62,751 nt of DNA, taken from NCBI GenBank assembly GCA_045660745.1, contig JAZREJ010000053.1:1-62751 (forward strand), given 5' to 3'. A program made the translations under genes and the position numbers. Each line of letters starts with the position of its first letter. Position 1 is the first letter of the stretch. The DNA is from RGIG6353 sp045660745. GTDB taxonomy: Bacteria; Bacillota; Clostridia; Oscillospirales; SIG627. Below are positions 6,680 to 15,741 of the stretch, piece after piece. The notes beneath the pieces were generated by a model that was given only the letters and a program-made list of their open reading frames with translations, had not been told where the DNA came from and made no database searches.

Positions 6680-8926
6680 ATGAGCTATATTGCTTCAGAG
6701 GACAGAATTTATATTGAAAACAAATATCACTTGCAGAAAAACGCCTTTGACCCGTTCAACAGGTTCGCATATCACGGATGTGATACGCAGTTTTCCGAAG
6801 GTCTCGACGACGAAGAAATGAAAGAGGCGCTTTCCCGCATGGCGGAGGAAAACGCAAATGATGACCGCGCACTTTTGAAAGCACGCGGATTTGCCTTTGT
6901 TCTCGACAACGCAAAGGTGACGCTCAATCCGCATGATTATTTTCCCTGTCTTTACAACTGGGGGCGCGCACTTGACAGACCCATGTTTTTCAGGTGGGAG
7001 GCAGAGGTCTTCGAAACCCGCCCCTCGCTCAATGATAAAAAACGTCTGTTTTTAAGAACGGCAACCGCTGAAATGTGGCTTGACACAAACCACGTTGTGC
7101 CGGATTGGCAAGATATTCTTTCGCTTGGCTTTTTCGGAATACTTGAGAGAGCAAAAAGATATCACGAAAAGCATCTTTCAAATGGTGAGCTTACAAAAAA
7201 GGAAGAAGCATTCTTCGCATCCATTGAAATAGAATACAGCGCAATGATAAGATTCATCGGAAGACTTATCAATTATACCGAGGAGCATCCGAGTGAAAAA
7301 TCGCCTACAGTTCTTAAAAGTCTTAAGACTCTTGAATGCGGCGCTCCGCAAAGCACATTTGATGCTTTGATGACGATGTATCTTTATTTTATGTTCTCGG
7401 AGTCGGTCGGTAGCTTTCAGGTACGCTCACTCGGTCACGGCCTTGACAGAAGCCTTTATCCCTTTTATAAACGAGACACCGAAAACGGGGTATTTACAAA
7501 GGATGAGATAAAGACGTTTCTTGCATACTTTTTTCTTCAATTCTCAGCAATCGGAAACTACTGGGGACAGCCGTTTTACCTATGTGCCACAGATTTCTCG
7601 GGGAAGACAGATATTTCGCATTTTACACAGGAAATACTTGAAGTATACGACAGTCTTGAAATATACAATCCCAAGATTCAGCTGAAAATAGATTACGCAA
7701 CACCGAAGTCGCTCATTCTTCAGGTGCTTGACATGATAAGACGCGGACACAGCAGTATCGTGATCTGCTGTGTACCCGGAATCATCAAATCGCTCACCTC
7801 ATGCTACGGCACAACAGTCGACGAGGCACGCGACTGCGACATCAGCGGATGCAACGAAATGCACGTCAGAGCAAATGAGGCAAACATGATATCCTCCATA
7901 GCAAACGTTGCAAAGGCTGTAAACTGGGTCTTTGATAACGGTGTTGACACGCTTACAGGAGAGCAGGTAGGACTCAATACAGGTCTGATCGATAGCTTTA
8001 AAAGCTTTGACGAATTCTACAACGCATTCATAAAACAGCTTTCACATCTTTTTGATTCGATAATCGAAATGGCGAGGGAGTACGAGCATTTGGTGTGCGA
8101 GGTAAATCCTTCAGTCGAGCTTTCGGGAACCATGGAGCAAAGCCTTGAAAAAAAGGTGGATGCCTACGCATTTGGAGTGAAATATCCAACCTCCTCCATA
8201 CTGCTGTGCTCCATCGCAACGGCTATAGACTCAGTTCTTGCAGTAAAGGAGCTGGTGTTTGATAAAAAGGTCGTTACCCTTGCAGAATACAAAAAAGCAC
8301 TTGACAGCAACTGGGAGGGCTATGAGGAGCTTCGACTCATGGCACTCAGAGCAGAGCATAAATACGGTATAAATGACGATGAGGCTGATAAATATGCCGC
8401 TGCTCTTTTCAGATGGATGGCTCTCTATGTCACTGGACGCAAAAACAGTCGCGGAGGTGTTTACAAAGTAGGAGTTCCTTCTACAAGGCACTTTATAAAT
8501 TACGGGAAGAAGACGAAAGCCACTCCCGACGGAAGACGCATGGGAGAAGAGCTTTCTAAAAATTCCGCACCTGTTATAGGAATGGAAAGACGCGGTGTTA
8601 CTGCCATGATAAACTCAGCGCTGAAATGCTCTCCATACCTGTTTTCTGAGGCATACGTGCTCGACGTTATGCTTCATCCATCCGCTGTAAGCGGTGAGTC
8701 GGGACTTGAGGCAATGTACGCTCTTGTTATGAGCTACATGAAGCAGAACGGAATCTCTATTCAATTCAACATTTTCAACACCGAAACGTTAAAGGATGCG
8801 CAAGAGCATCCCGAAAAATATAAAAATCTTCAGGTGCGCGTGTCAGGCTGGAATGCCTTGTGGAACAATATGAGCCGTGAGGAGCAAAATGCCTACATAA
8901 TCCGTGCTGAAGGACTTTCACACTAA
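6680..8926 (+). CDS. glycyl radical enzyme (pyruvate formate-lyase superfamily), substrate unknown
   Basis: A 748-residue glycyl radical enzyme. The radical loop is RVSGWNAL with the predicted radical glycine at G723. The thiyl cysteine is C391 in SGCNEM; the single Cys followed by x-Glu (E393) is the dehydratase/lyase signature (GCVE in glycerol and choline-type enzymes), not the Cys-Cys of pyruvate formate-lyase. GCNE rather than GCVE is unusual. It is somewhat shorter than characterised relatives (about 780-850). Start ATG 6680 is chosen for GGAGAGG just upstream, over a TTG at 6668. It heads an operon with an SGNH hydrolase and an EamA transporter. The radical SAM activating enzyme it needs is not seen in this window. 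The substrate is unknown. Confidence 0.9.
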   Translation: MSYIASEDRIYIENKYHLQKNAFDPFNRFAYHGCDTQFSEGLDDEEMKEALSRMAEENANDDRALLKARGFAFVLDNAKVTLNPHDYFPCLYNWGRALDRPMFFRWEAEVFETRPSLNDKKRLFLRTATAEMWLDTNHVVPDWQDILSLGFFGILERAKRYHEKHLSNGELTKKEEAFFASIEIEYSAMIRFIGRLINYTEEHPSEKSPTVLKSLKTLECGAPQSTFDALMTMYLYFMFSESVGSFQVRSLGHGLDRSLYPFYKRDTENGVFTKDEIKTFLAYFFLQFSAIGNYWGQPFYLCATDFSGKTDISHFTQEILEVYDSLEIYNPKIQLKIDYATPKSLILQVLDMIRRGHSSIVICCVPGIIKSLTSCYGTTVDEARDCDISGCNEMHVRANEANMISSIANVAKAVNWVFDNGVDTLTGEQVGLNTGLIDSFKSFDEFYNAFIKQLSHLFDSIIEMAREYEHLVCEVNPSVELSGTMEQSLEKKVDAYAFGVKYPTSSILLCSIATAIDSVLAVKELVFDKKVVTLAEYKKALDSNWEGYEELRLMALRAEHKYGINDDEADKYAAALFRWMALYVTGRKNSRGGVYKVGVPSTRHFINYGKKTKATPDGRRMGEELSKNSAPVIGMERRGVTAMINSALKCSPYLFSEAYVLDVMLHPSAVSGESGLEAMYALVMSYMKQNGISIQFNIFNTETLKDAQEHPEKYKNLQVRVSGWNALWNNMSREEQNAYIIRAEGLSH

Positions 8927-8938
8927 AGGAGAATAAAA

Positions 8939-9637
8939 ATGAAAAAAATAGTACTGATAGGCGACTCGATTCGTATGGGATATGACAAATATGTAAGAGA
9001 AAGCATGCAGAATGTTGCAGAAGTCTACTTTCCTGCCGAAAACTGCTCCTTTGCAGAATATATTTTAAGACACATGCACACCTGGCTTGACAATCTCGGA
9101 GTCGATGAGGCAGACGTTGTTCATTGGAACGCAGGTCTGTGGGATACCCTCAGAATATATGAGGACGAGGAGTGTCTGACCACTATCGACGCATACGTCA
9201 ACACGCTTGAAAGAATCGACAAAAGAATTAAACGTCTTTTCCCAAATGCCATAAGCATTTTCGCTACATCTACTCCTGTTCTTGAGGATGGCGGTTATAT
9301 CAAGGAGTTCGAAATGCGATACAACAAGGATATTGAGCGATACAATGCCGCCGCGTGTGAAGTACTTTCAAAAAGAGGAGTTATCATAAACGACCTGTAT
9401 TCCCTTGTTAAAGACCATCCCGAATACCATAACGACCAAACGCATTACTATACCGCAGACGGTACAGAGCTTATCGGAGGACAGGTAAACCGTGTGCTTT
9501 GTGAAGCTCTCGGCATTGACACTTCAGAGCTTATACTTCCCGATAAATACAAGTATCAGAGGACAAGCATCGGAGTCAGAGACGTTGATATGTACTATAA
9601 GAAAGGCAATATATATAAATTGAACAGAAACAAATGA
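8939..9637 (+). CDS. SGNH/GDSL-type hydrolase
   Basis: A 232-residue SGNH hydrolase, probably an esterase or deacylase. Block I is IGDSIRMGY with nucleophile S10. Block III appears as HWNAGLWDT, supplying the oxyanion asparagine. Block V is HNDQTHYYTADG, with the Asp and His of the catalytic dyad. No signal peptide is seen, so it acts in the cytoplasm. It starts 12 bp after the glycyl radical enzyme stop (AAAGGAG site) and overlaps the next gene by 4 nt (ATGA), so all three are probably co-transcribed and the substrate is probably taken in by the transporter or made by the radical enzyme. Confidence 0.88.
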   Translation: MKKIVLIGDSIRMGYDKYVRESMQNVAEVYFPAENCSFAEYILRHMHTWLDNLGVDEADVVHWNAGLWDTLRIYEDEECLTTIDAYVNTLERIDKRIKRLFPNAISIFATSTPVLEDGGYIKEFEMRYNKDIERYNAAACEVLSKRGVIINDLYSLVKDHPEYHNDQTHYYTADGTELIGGQVNRVLCEALGIDTSELILPDKYKYQRTSIGVRDVDMYYKKGNIYKLNRNK

Positions 9638-10545
9638 TGACAGAGCTTTTCAAAACAAAAAAAGGTGTCGTTATAATAGCAATGATATATACACTGCTGT
9701 GGGGGACTGCATATCCTCTGGTTAAGCTTTGTATGGACGGCTTTGAAATCACAGACGATATGTCGAAGGCACTCGTGGCGGGTATAAGGTTCACGGCTTC
9801 GGGTATGGGAATCATCGTTTTCAGTTTTTTCAAGGGGAGGCAAAGTATAACTCTTGAAAAAAAGGAGCTGCCCTCAATTTTCCTGTACGGAATCCTCGGA
9901 ACATCCGTTCAATATGCCGCAACATTCATTGCTATTTCAAACATTGATGCCTCAAAAAGCGCAATATTCGATCAGCTCGGAGTTTTTATAGTGGTGATAT
10001 TCGGAGGGCTTTTCCTGAAAAACGACAGGCTCACTCTTCTCAAGGTCGTGGGATGTATCATAGGCTTTGCGGGAGTAGCCGCAACAAGCACCGAAAGATT
10101 CACTTTTGTATTTACCCTTGACGGGGAAGGCATGATGACGCTTGCCGCACTCTGTCAGACAGCGGCTTATTTCATCGCGATATTCTCTGCAAACAAAATT
10201 CCCGCAACAAAGCTTGTAGGCTTCGGTCAGCTCTTCGGAGGTATACTTTTAACGGCTTTTGCGCTTATTTCGGGCGGAAGAATAAATACGGTAAATGCAA
10301 AAGCTATTCTCTGTCTTACAGCCCTTGCGGTCATCTCTGCCGTTGCATACGTCTTGTCACTTGTTCCTCTAAAGTATTTCCCCGCATCGGAGATATCCGT
10401 ATTCAATCTCTTTATTTCCATCTTCGGAGTTATCATGTCGGGTATCGTTCTTCACGAAAATATCTTCAGACTCAACTATCTTGTAGCCATAATCCTTATC
10501 TGTGCAGGCGTATTCGCGGTAAACTATAACAAAAAAACGAAATAA
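9634..10545 (+). CDS. EamA/DMT superfamily transporter
   Basis: A 303-residue integral membrane protein with about ten hydrophobic helices in two EamA repeats (about 10-150 and 160-300), typical of drug/metabolite transporters. The first helix is VVIIAMIYTLLWGTAYPLVKL and the C-terminal repeat ends LNYLVAIILICAGVFAVNY. The family moves amino acids, nucleosides, sugars or other small metabolites. The start overlaps the SGNH stop by 4 nt, showing translational coupling. It may import the substrate or export the product of the glycyl radical enzyme. An interspersed repeat and a terminator follow. Confidence 0.88.
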   Translation: MMTELFKTKKGVVIIAMIYTLLWGTAYPLVKLCMDGFEITDDMSKALVAGIRFTASGMGIIVFSFFKGRQSITLEKKELPSIFLYGILGTSVQYAATFIAISNIDASKSAIFDQLGVFIVVIFGGLFLKNDRLTLLKVVGCIIGFAGVAATSTERFTFVFTLDGEGMMTLAALCQTAAYFIAIFSANKIPATKLVGFGQLFGGILLTAFALISGGRINTVNAKAILCLTALAVISAVAYVLSLVPLKYFPASEISVFNLFISIFGVIMSGIVLHENIFRLNYLVAIILICAGVFAVNYNKKTK

Positions 10546-10546
10546 A

Positions 10547-10630
10547 AAGCGGTTAGAGTCGCATCAACTCTCGCCTATCATAACCCTAATATATCCGCTC
10601 ATGCAAAGTAAAACTGCGAGCTTGTTTAAT
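10547..10630 (+). repeat. interspersed repeat, copy A
   Basis: An element of about 84 bp starting AAGCGG, containing TCTCGCCTATC, CCGCTCATGCAAAGTAAA and ending GCGAGCTTGTTTAAT. Two more copies lie at 20784-20865 and 52262-52334 in the same orientation. It begins right after the EamA stop codon. No coding potential is seen. Confidence 0.8.
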
Positions 10631-10647
10631 TACTATGAAATAAAAAA

Positions 10648-10674
10648 TTGCCCAACTTTTTTGAAGTTGGGCAA
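10648..10674. terminator. bidirectional terminator
   Basis: TTGCCCAACTT (10648-10658) pairs with AAGTTGGGCAA (10664-10674), with T-rich flanks on both strands, between the EamA gene and the convergent membrane protein gene. Confidence 0.75.
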
Positions 10675-10779
10675 AACTTTTTTTACTTTGGAAATTACAT
10701 CGCAATTTACGTGTAACACAAAAGCCTTCCTTGAAAATTGTGTGCGAGGAGAACTTTACTCTTAGTTGTCGGAGGCGTT

Positions 10780-11415
10780 TTATTTTCCATACCAGTCGGG
10801 CTTTGGGGGAATTCGTCCTCTTTGAGCGCGATAAAGCAAATAGGAAAAGGTGACAGCGTAAATGAGTGAAAAGAGTATAGGAGCAAGAATCCAGGCATCG
10901 CCAAGAAGCTCCCAAACAAAAAGTGAAGGAGTATAAAACTTATACACACTTATAGGAGAAGTGTAGATACTAAAGCCCTCTGCCCATGAAACCATTGAGT
11001 AATTTATAATGAGCGGAAGCTGAAGCACAAACACGAGGACAAAGCTTCCCCAAATGCGCGTCTTCATCTCGTCTGTAAAATATGCCTTAAAATCGAGAGT
11101 GTATCCGCACTCCTTTTGCTTTTTTTCTATCTCCTTCATTTCATCAATGCTACGCTCGTCCTTCACAGGGAGCATAAATATCCTGACAGAAAGATCAACA
11201 AGCACGACAAACATAAAGACGCTGAGGGCGACCGTCCTCCACATAGCCCCTTTGGGGGATTGAATATTCGAAGCATTAATCAAAAGCATATAAAACAGAT
11301 ATCCGAGAAGGCTTACAAGAACATATGACACGAGAGTTTTAAATATGTTTGTCGCAAACGCTCTTTTAAACCTCGGGTCTGTTTTTTTCTTTTTCACTTC
11401 AAAGTTTTCACGCAT
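10780..11415 (-). CDS. four-helix integral membrane protein, unknown function
   Basis: A 211-residue membrane protein with hydrophobic segments at about 27-50, 62-83, 122-142 and 172-197, a basic N-terminus (VKKKKTDPRFKR) and a charged cytoplasmic-type loop (DERSIDEMKEIEKKQKE) between helices 2 and 3. I recognise no family. It is a single gene convergent with the EamA transporter. AAGGAGG lies 11 nt before the ATG at 11415, slightly further than usual. Nothing in its context indicates a role. Confidence 0.7.
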   Translation of the reverse strand: MRENFEVKKKKTDPRFKRAFATNIFKTLVSYVLVSLLGYLFYMLLINASNIQSPKGAMWRTVALSVFMFVVLVDLSVRIFMLPVKDERSIDEMKEIEKKQKECGYTLDFKAYFTDEMKTRIWGSFVLVFVLQLPLIINYSMVSWAEGFSIYTSPISVYKFYTPSLFVWELLGDAWILAPILFSLIYAVTFSYLLYRAQRGRIPPKPDWYGK

Positions 11416-11564
11416 TCTGTGTCAACCTCCTTTTATTAATTTTATCATATTTTTTTAATGAAGTCAATGAAAATTCGTTTGAATCACACCTCTTCCAAGA
11501 AGACAAGACAGATTTTGCGCAACAAAATCAAAAGCAAAACGAAAGAATTTCGAAAGAAAAGGTA

Positions 11565-11593
11565 TTGACACTTGAGCTTTCTGAGTGTATAAT
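11565..11593 (+). promoter_or_regulatory. consensus promoter of the aminotransferase operon
   Basis: A perfect TTGACA (11565-11570) and TATAAT (11588-11593) are separated by 17 bp, about 60 bp before the start at 11656. No operator palindrome is obvious, so strong expression is expected. Confidence 0.85.
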
Positions 11594-11655
11594 TGTATTT
11601 GTAAAAGAAGGCGTTTTTTCGCCAGACAAAAATTTATAAAAATGAGGTAATAATT

Positions 11656-13023
11656 ATGAGTAAGAATTGGGCAAAGATGGATCTTAACACAGTTCCCAAC
11701 ATCGTGACCGCAGTTCCCGGTCCCAAATCCATCGAGTATCATGAAAGATGCGCAAAGTACATGAAGGGCTATTCCAGTCAGGTTAAGCTTTTCCCCGTTG
11801 CATTTGAGGAAGGCTTCGGCTACACGCTTCGTGACGTTGACGGAAATACATATCTCGACTTTTCTTCGGGTATCTACGTAACAGGTCTCGGACATTGCCA
11901 TCCCAAGATCAGTGAAGCGGTTGCAGAGCAGGCCAAGAAGCTCATGAACTGTCACGACTTTACCACAAAGGTAAAGATGGAGCTTGTTGAAAAGATGCAT
12001 GAGGTAACAGGCGGACGCTTCGGCGGCTTCCAGTTCTATGATTCCGGTACGACCGCGGTTGAAGCGGGTCTCAGATGCGCAAGAGCGGCAACAGGCAAGC
12101 AGGAGTTCATCTCCTTCTGGCGTGACTTCCACGGAAAGACCTACGGTGCAAACTCCCTCGCGGTAGTTGGACCTGACACACACATGAGAGCACCCGGCTT
12201 CATGCTCGTTCCCCGTCCCAATCCCTACCGTGATTTCTTCGGAAGAACACCCGAGGAAGCATGGAAGGATTCCACTCCTTATATAAAGATGATTGAAGGA
12301 ATGCTTGACAACGCTTGCGGTAACGGCGGCAAGAACGTTGCGGCTATCGTACTCGAGCCTGTACAGGGCTGGGGCGGTTCCATCATTCCTCCCGACGATT
12401 TCATCCCCGCACTCCGTGCACTCTGCGACAAGAGAGACATCCTCCTCTTTGCTGACGAGGTTCTCAACTGTATGGCAAGAACAGGTAAGTGGCTTGCTAT
12501 GGATCACTGGAACGTGACCGCAGACATCACCACAATGGGTAAGGGCTTTGGCAACGGCTTCCCCGTAACAGCACTTGCAGTTTCCAAGGACCTTGCTCCC
12601 GCTATCGAAAAGATTTCCGCTTCCTCCAGCTACGGCGGAAACCCCATGGCTTGTATAGCGGCTCTTGAATCCATCAAGGTTATTGAAGAAGAAAACCTCA
12701 ACGAACGCAGTGAACACCTCGGAAAGATCATGCTTGAAAAGATGCAGAAAATGATGGCTGATCACAAGATCATCGGTGACGTTCGTGCAATCGGCTGTCT
12801 CCAGGCAATCGAAATTGTTAAGGACCGCGAGACTAAGGAGCCCTTCGCTGAGGCAGGTACAATGATTTACCAGAAGGCATTTGAGAAGGGTCTTGCATGG
12901 GTACCCTCCGGACACATCCTCCGTATGTCTCCTCCCATGATTCTCGATGACGAGGCGGCTCTCAAGGGTCTTGACATCATCGAAGAAGCAATCTGTGAAA
13001 CCGAAAAGCATTTTGGATATTAA
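11656..13023 (+). CDS. class III PLP-dependent aminotransferase
   Basis: A 455-residue cytoplasmic class III (omega/GABA-type) aminotransferase. The PLP lysine is K296 (TTMGKGFGNG), the pyridine-nitrogen aspartate is D267 (LLFADEVL) and the phosphate-binding segment is SGTTAVEAG (130-138). It differs clearly from the argD product in this window. The class transfers terminal amino groups from omega-amino acids, diamines or amino sugars to 2-oxo acids; the substrate is not known. First gene of an operon with a ceramidase-like protein (14-bp gap), a Gfo/Idh/MocA oxidoreductase and an MFS transporter, suggesting catabolism of an amine released from an N-acylated compound. Confidence 0.9.
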   Translation: MSKNWAKMDLNTVPNIVTAVPGPKSIEYHERCAKYMKGYSSQVKLFPVAFEEGFGYTLRDVDGNTYLDFSSGIYVTGLGHCHPKISEAVAEQAKKLMNCHDFTTKVKMELVEKMHEVTGGRFGGFQFYDSGTTAVEAGLRCARAATGKQEFISFWRDFHGKTYGANSLAVVGPDTHMRAPGFMLVPRPNPYRDFFGRTPEEAWKDSTPYIKMIEGMLDNACGNGGKNVAAIVLEPVQGWGGSIIPPDDFIPALRALCDKRDILLFADEVLNCMARTGKWLAMDHWNVTADITTMGKGFGNGFPVTALAVSKDLAPAIEKISASSSYGGNPMACIAALESIKVIEEENLNERSEHLGKIMLEKMQKMMADHKIIGDVRAIGCLQAIEIVKDRETKEPFAEAGTMIYQKAFEKGLAWVPSGHILRMSPPMILDDEAALKGLDIIEEAICETEKHFGY

Positions 13024-13037
13024 TGAGGTAAATTATT

Positions 13038-14522
13038 ATGAATAAGATAAAAATTGGCTGGAGTGAGATAGACCTCACTCCTGAAGGCCGCAAGGTTGAG
13101 CTCGTCGGACAGTTTTACGAAAGAATCTCCGACTCTGTAGAAACGCCTATTACAGTAACAGCACTCGCACTTGACGACGGTAACACCAGTGCGATATTCT
13201 GTGTATGCGACCTTGTTTCTACAGGCACTGCCCTTCTCAACAGCGTTCGCAAACGTCTTGAAGGAAAGGTTGACTTCCCCGTCGAAAACGTAATGGTAAG
13301 TGCTATTCATACCCATACCTCCATGGGATACTCGAACAGAAGCGACGGAGCAGGCGCTACCCTCTCGGTACTTCAGGAGCTTATGGGGGAAAAGGCTCAA
13401 TATAACAAGCTTGTATCCTCCGATGACCCAACGATTCTCAAGGGAGACGAGGCTCACGAGTACCTTGCGGACAAGATTGCCGCAGCAGCTCTTGAGGCTT
13501 GGGAAAACAGACGCGAGGGCTTATTTGCTCAAGGATTCGGACGTGCGGCTATCGGTATGTGCCGAAGAGTATGCTATGATGACGGCTCGGCTAAGATGTG
13601 GGGCGACGTTGATATGGCAAACTTCACCGAGCTCGAGGGTGGTAATGACTCTGGTATCGAGCTTCTTTTCACATATGACACAAGCAAGAAGCTTACCGGT
13701 GTTATCGCCAACATTGCTTGTCCTGCACAGGTGCTTGAGCACAGAAACTTCATCTCCTCAGACTACATGGGCAAGGTTAAGAGAAACCTTCGTGAAAAGT
13801 TCGGAGATGACATTCAGTTTCTCGGTCTCGTTGCTCCCGCAGGTGACCAGTGTCCCCGTGATATGATTCGTTGGGTTGAGCCTGAAACTCCTATCAATGA
13901 CCCCAACATTGAAAGAATCGATCCCAAATACAGAGCCGCCGACCCCTCAATGTTTGACATCAAGGGTTGTGAGGTTGCCGCAAGAAGAATTTCAACAGAA
14001 ATTTTCTGGGCTCTTGAGGACGTTTCCGAATATACTGCAGAAGCTCCCTTCTGCCACAAGGTGATAAAGCTTGACATGCCTCTTCGCCGTGTTACTATCG
14101 CTGAAAAAGACAAGGCTATTGAAGCTATCGAAAAATTTGTACAGGCGTCCGACGGCTCCTTCAACTTTAAGGACAATGCGAGAATGCATGTTCACGCAGG
14201 TACTATCGTGCGCTACAGACTCCAGCAGACCGTAAACTCCAAGGAAATTGAAATACACATTTTACGTCTCGGTAACGTTGCATTTGCTACCAACCCCTAC
14301 GAGCTCTTCCTTGACTACGGAAACAAGATAAGAGCAAGAAGTGCAGCTCAACAGACCTTCCTCATTCAGCTCTCCTGCGGCTCATTCGGATACCTCCCTA
14401 CCGAAAAGGCTGAAAATGGCAGCCACTACTCAGCATACGTTTCCAGCGGTACGGCAGGACATGAGGGCGGTGACCTTCTCGTTCGCAAGACACTTAAGGA
14501 GATCAATTCCATGTGGGATTGA
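13038..14522 (+). CDS. neutral/alkaline ceramidase-like protein, cytoplasmic
   Basis: A 494-residue protein with the N-terminal pattern of the neutral/alkaline non-lysosomal ceramidase family: KIGWSEIDLTPEG, an early ALALDD strand and a zinc-type segment SAIHTHTSMGY (about 85-97). Characterised ceramidases are exported zinc amidases of about 650-780 residues; this one is shorter and has no signal peptide, so it probably cleaves a small soluble amide rather than membrane ceramide. GAGGT lies before the ATG. It is second in the operon. A paralogue with the same beginning is encoded at 38545-39849. Confidence 0.8.
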   Translation: MNKIKIGWSEIDLTPEGRKVELVGQFYERISDSVETPITVTALALDDGNTSAIFCVCDLVSTGTALLNSVRKRLEGKVDFPVENVMVSAIHTHTSMGYSNRSDGAGATLSVLQELMGEKAQYNKLVSSDDPTILKGDEAHEYLADKIAAAALEAWENRREGLFAQGFGRAAIGMCRRVCYDDGSAKMWGDVDMANFTELEGGNDSGIELLFTYDTSKKLTGVIANIACPAQVLEHRNFISSDYMGKVKRNLREKFGDDIQFLGLVAPAGDQCPRDMIRWVEPETPINDPNIERIDPKYRAADPSMFDIKGCEVAARRISTEIFWALEDVSEYTAEAPFCHKVIKLDMPLRRVTIAEKDKAIEAIEKFVQASDGSFNFKDNARMHVHAGTIVRYRLQQTVNSKEIEIHILRLGNVAFATNPYELFLDYGNKIRARSAAQQTFLIQLSCGSFGYLPTEKAENGSHYSAYVSSGTAGHEGGDLLVRKTLKEINSMWD

Positions 14523-14591
14523 TGTGGAAAAAATCCATAAATACAGGTGTTTTTTTCATTGACATAACGCACACGAAAGGATTATAATAAC

Positions 14592-15725
14592 ATGAAAACT
14601 GTAAAGTTCGGACTTATCGGATGCGGACTTATGGCGCGTGAGTTTGCCTCTGCGGCTGCTCGCTGGTGTCACCTGACCCCCGACATTCCTCGTCCTGAGA
14701 TCGTTGGCATATGCTCTGTTGTTCCCAAGGAGATGGAATGGTTTCAGAAGAATTTTCCCGAAATAAAGTATTCCGTCTCCGATTACAAAGAGCTTCTTGA
14801 CAAGGAGGACATTGACGCAATTTATTGTGCCGTTCCTCACAATCTTCACGAGCAGTTCTATATCGACATCATCAACAGCGGTAAAGCACTACTCGGTGAA
14901 AAGCCCTTCGGTATTGACAAAAAGGCAAATGAGAAAATTCTTGAGGCTATAAAGAATAACCCCGGCACCTTTGTTCGTTGCTGCAGTGAATTCCCCTACT
15001 ACCCTGCAATGCAGACAATGATCAACTGGTACCGTGAGGGTAAATTCGGAAAGGTTCTCGAAATTCATTGCGGCTTCAACCACTGCAGTGACATGGATCT
15101 TGAAAAGCCCATCAACTGGAAGCGTACAGTTAAATTCAACGGCGAATACGGATGTCTCGGAGACCTTGGCATACACACTCAGCACGTTCCCTTCCGTCTC
15201 GGCTTTAAGCCCTTGACGGTAAGAGCACATTTTTCAAACATCGTTAAAGACCGTCCCGATGGCAAGGGCGGAAGAGCGGTATGTGATACCTTTGACAACT
15301 GCACCATCTTTGCGACCACTCTCAACTCCGACGGGGATGAGATACCCATGACATTTGAAACAAAGCGTATGGCACCCGGCTCCACCAACCGTTGGTTCTT
15401 TGAAATTTACGGCATGGACTGCAGTGCACGCTTCTCAAGTGACGATGCGGGGGCGTTCCATTACACATCCTCCTGGGGCAAAGAGCAATCCTGGAACAGA
15501 ATTATCATCGGCTATAAGCCCATGATTCCCACCATTACAGGACCTATCTTTGAGTTCGGCTTTACCGATGCTATTCAACAGCAGATTGCGGCATTTATAC
15601 TTGAGTATTCGGGAATTGACGTTCCCTTCGGTCTCTTCACGCCCGAGGAAACCGCTCTGTCTCACACTCTTGCAACCGCCGCTCTCAAATCCTTCTACAA
15701 CAGAACGGTAGAAGTAATAGACTAA
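14592..15725 (+). CDS. Gfo/Idh/MocA family oxidoreductase
   Basis: A 377-residue NAD(P)-dependent dehydrogenase of the sugar/inositol class. The Rossmann fold starts GLIGCGLMARE (residues 6-16). The conserved E-K-P is in LLGEKPFGID (about 98-107), and the catalytic D-x3-H is in GDLGIHTQH (about 195-203). Family members oxidise hydroxyl groups of sugars, inositols or amino sugars. It is third in the operon. Upstream is a 69-bp gap with a T-run and no strong stem, so transcription probably continues from the ceramidase-like gene. Confidence 0.9.
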   Translation: MKTVKFGLIGCGLMAREFASAAARWCHLTPDIPRPEIVGICSVVPKEMEWFQKNFPEIKYSVSDYKELLDKEDIDAIYCAVPHNLHEQFYIDIINSGKALLGEKPFGIDKKANEKILEAIKNNPGTFVRCCSEFPYYPAMQTMINWYREGKFGKVLEIHCGFNHCSDMDLEKPINWKRTVKFNGEYGCLGDLGIHTQHVPFRLGFKPLTVRAHFSNIVKDRPDGKGGRAVCDTFDNCTIFATTLNSDGDEIPMTFETKRMAPGSTNRWFFEIYGMDCSARFSSDDAGAFHYTSSWGKEQSWNRIIIGYKPMIPTITGPIFEFGFTDAIQQQIAAFILEYSGIDVPFGLFTPEETALSHTLATAALKSFYNRTVEVID

Positions 15726-15741
15726 AAGAGAGGTAATAGTT

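Noticed and set aside
11464..13011. A 515-codon open frame on the minus strand opposite the aminotransferase gene
   Set aside because: It is a shadow of a strongly supported gene with consensus promoter and catalytic motifs; its translation is Cys/His/Val-rich with no recognisable domain, and no ribosome site is seen.
11656..13023. Aminotransferase as a second acetylornithine aminotransferase
   Set aside because: It lacks the close similarity and operon context of argD, which is present at 44512-45681, and it is 66 residues longer with a distinct SGTTAVEAG loop.
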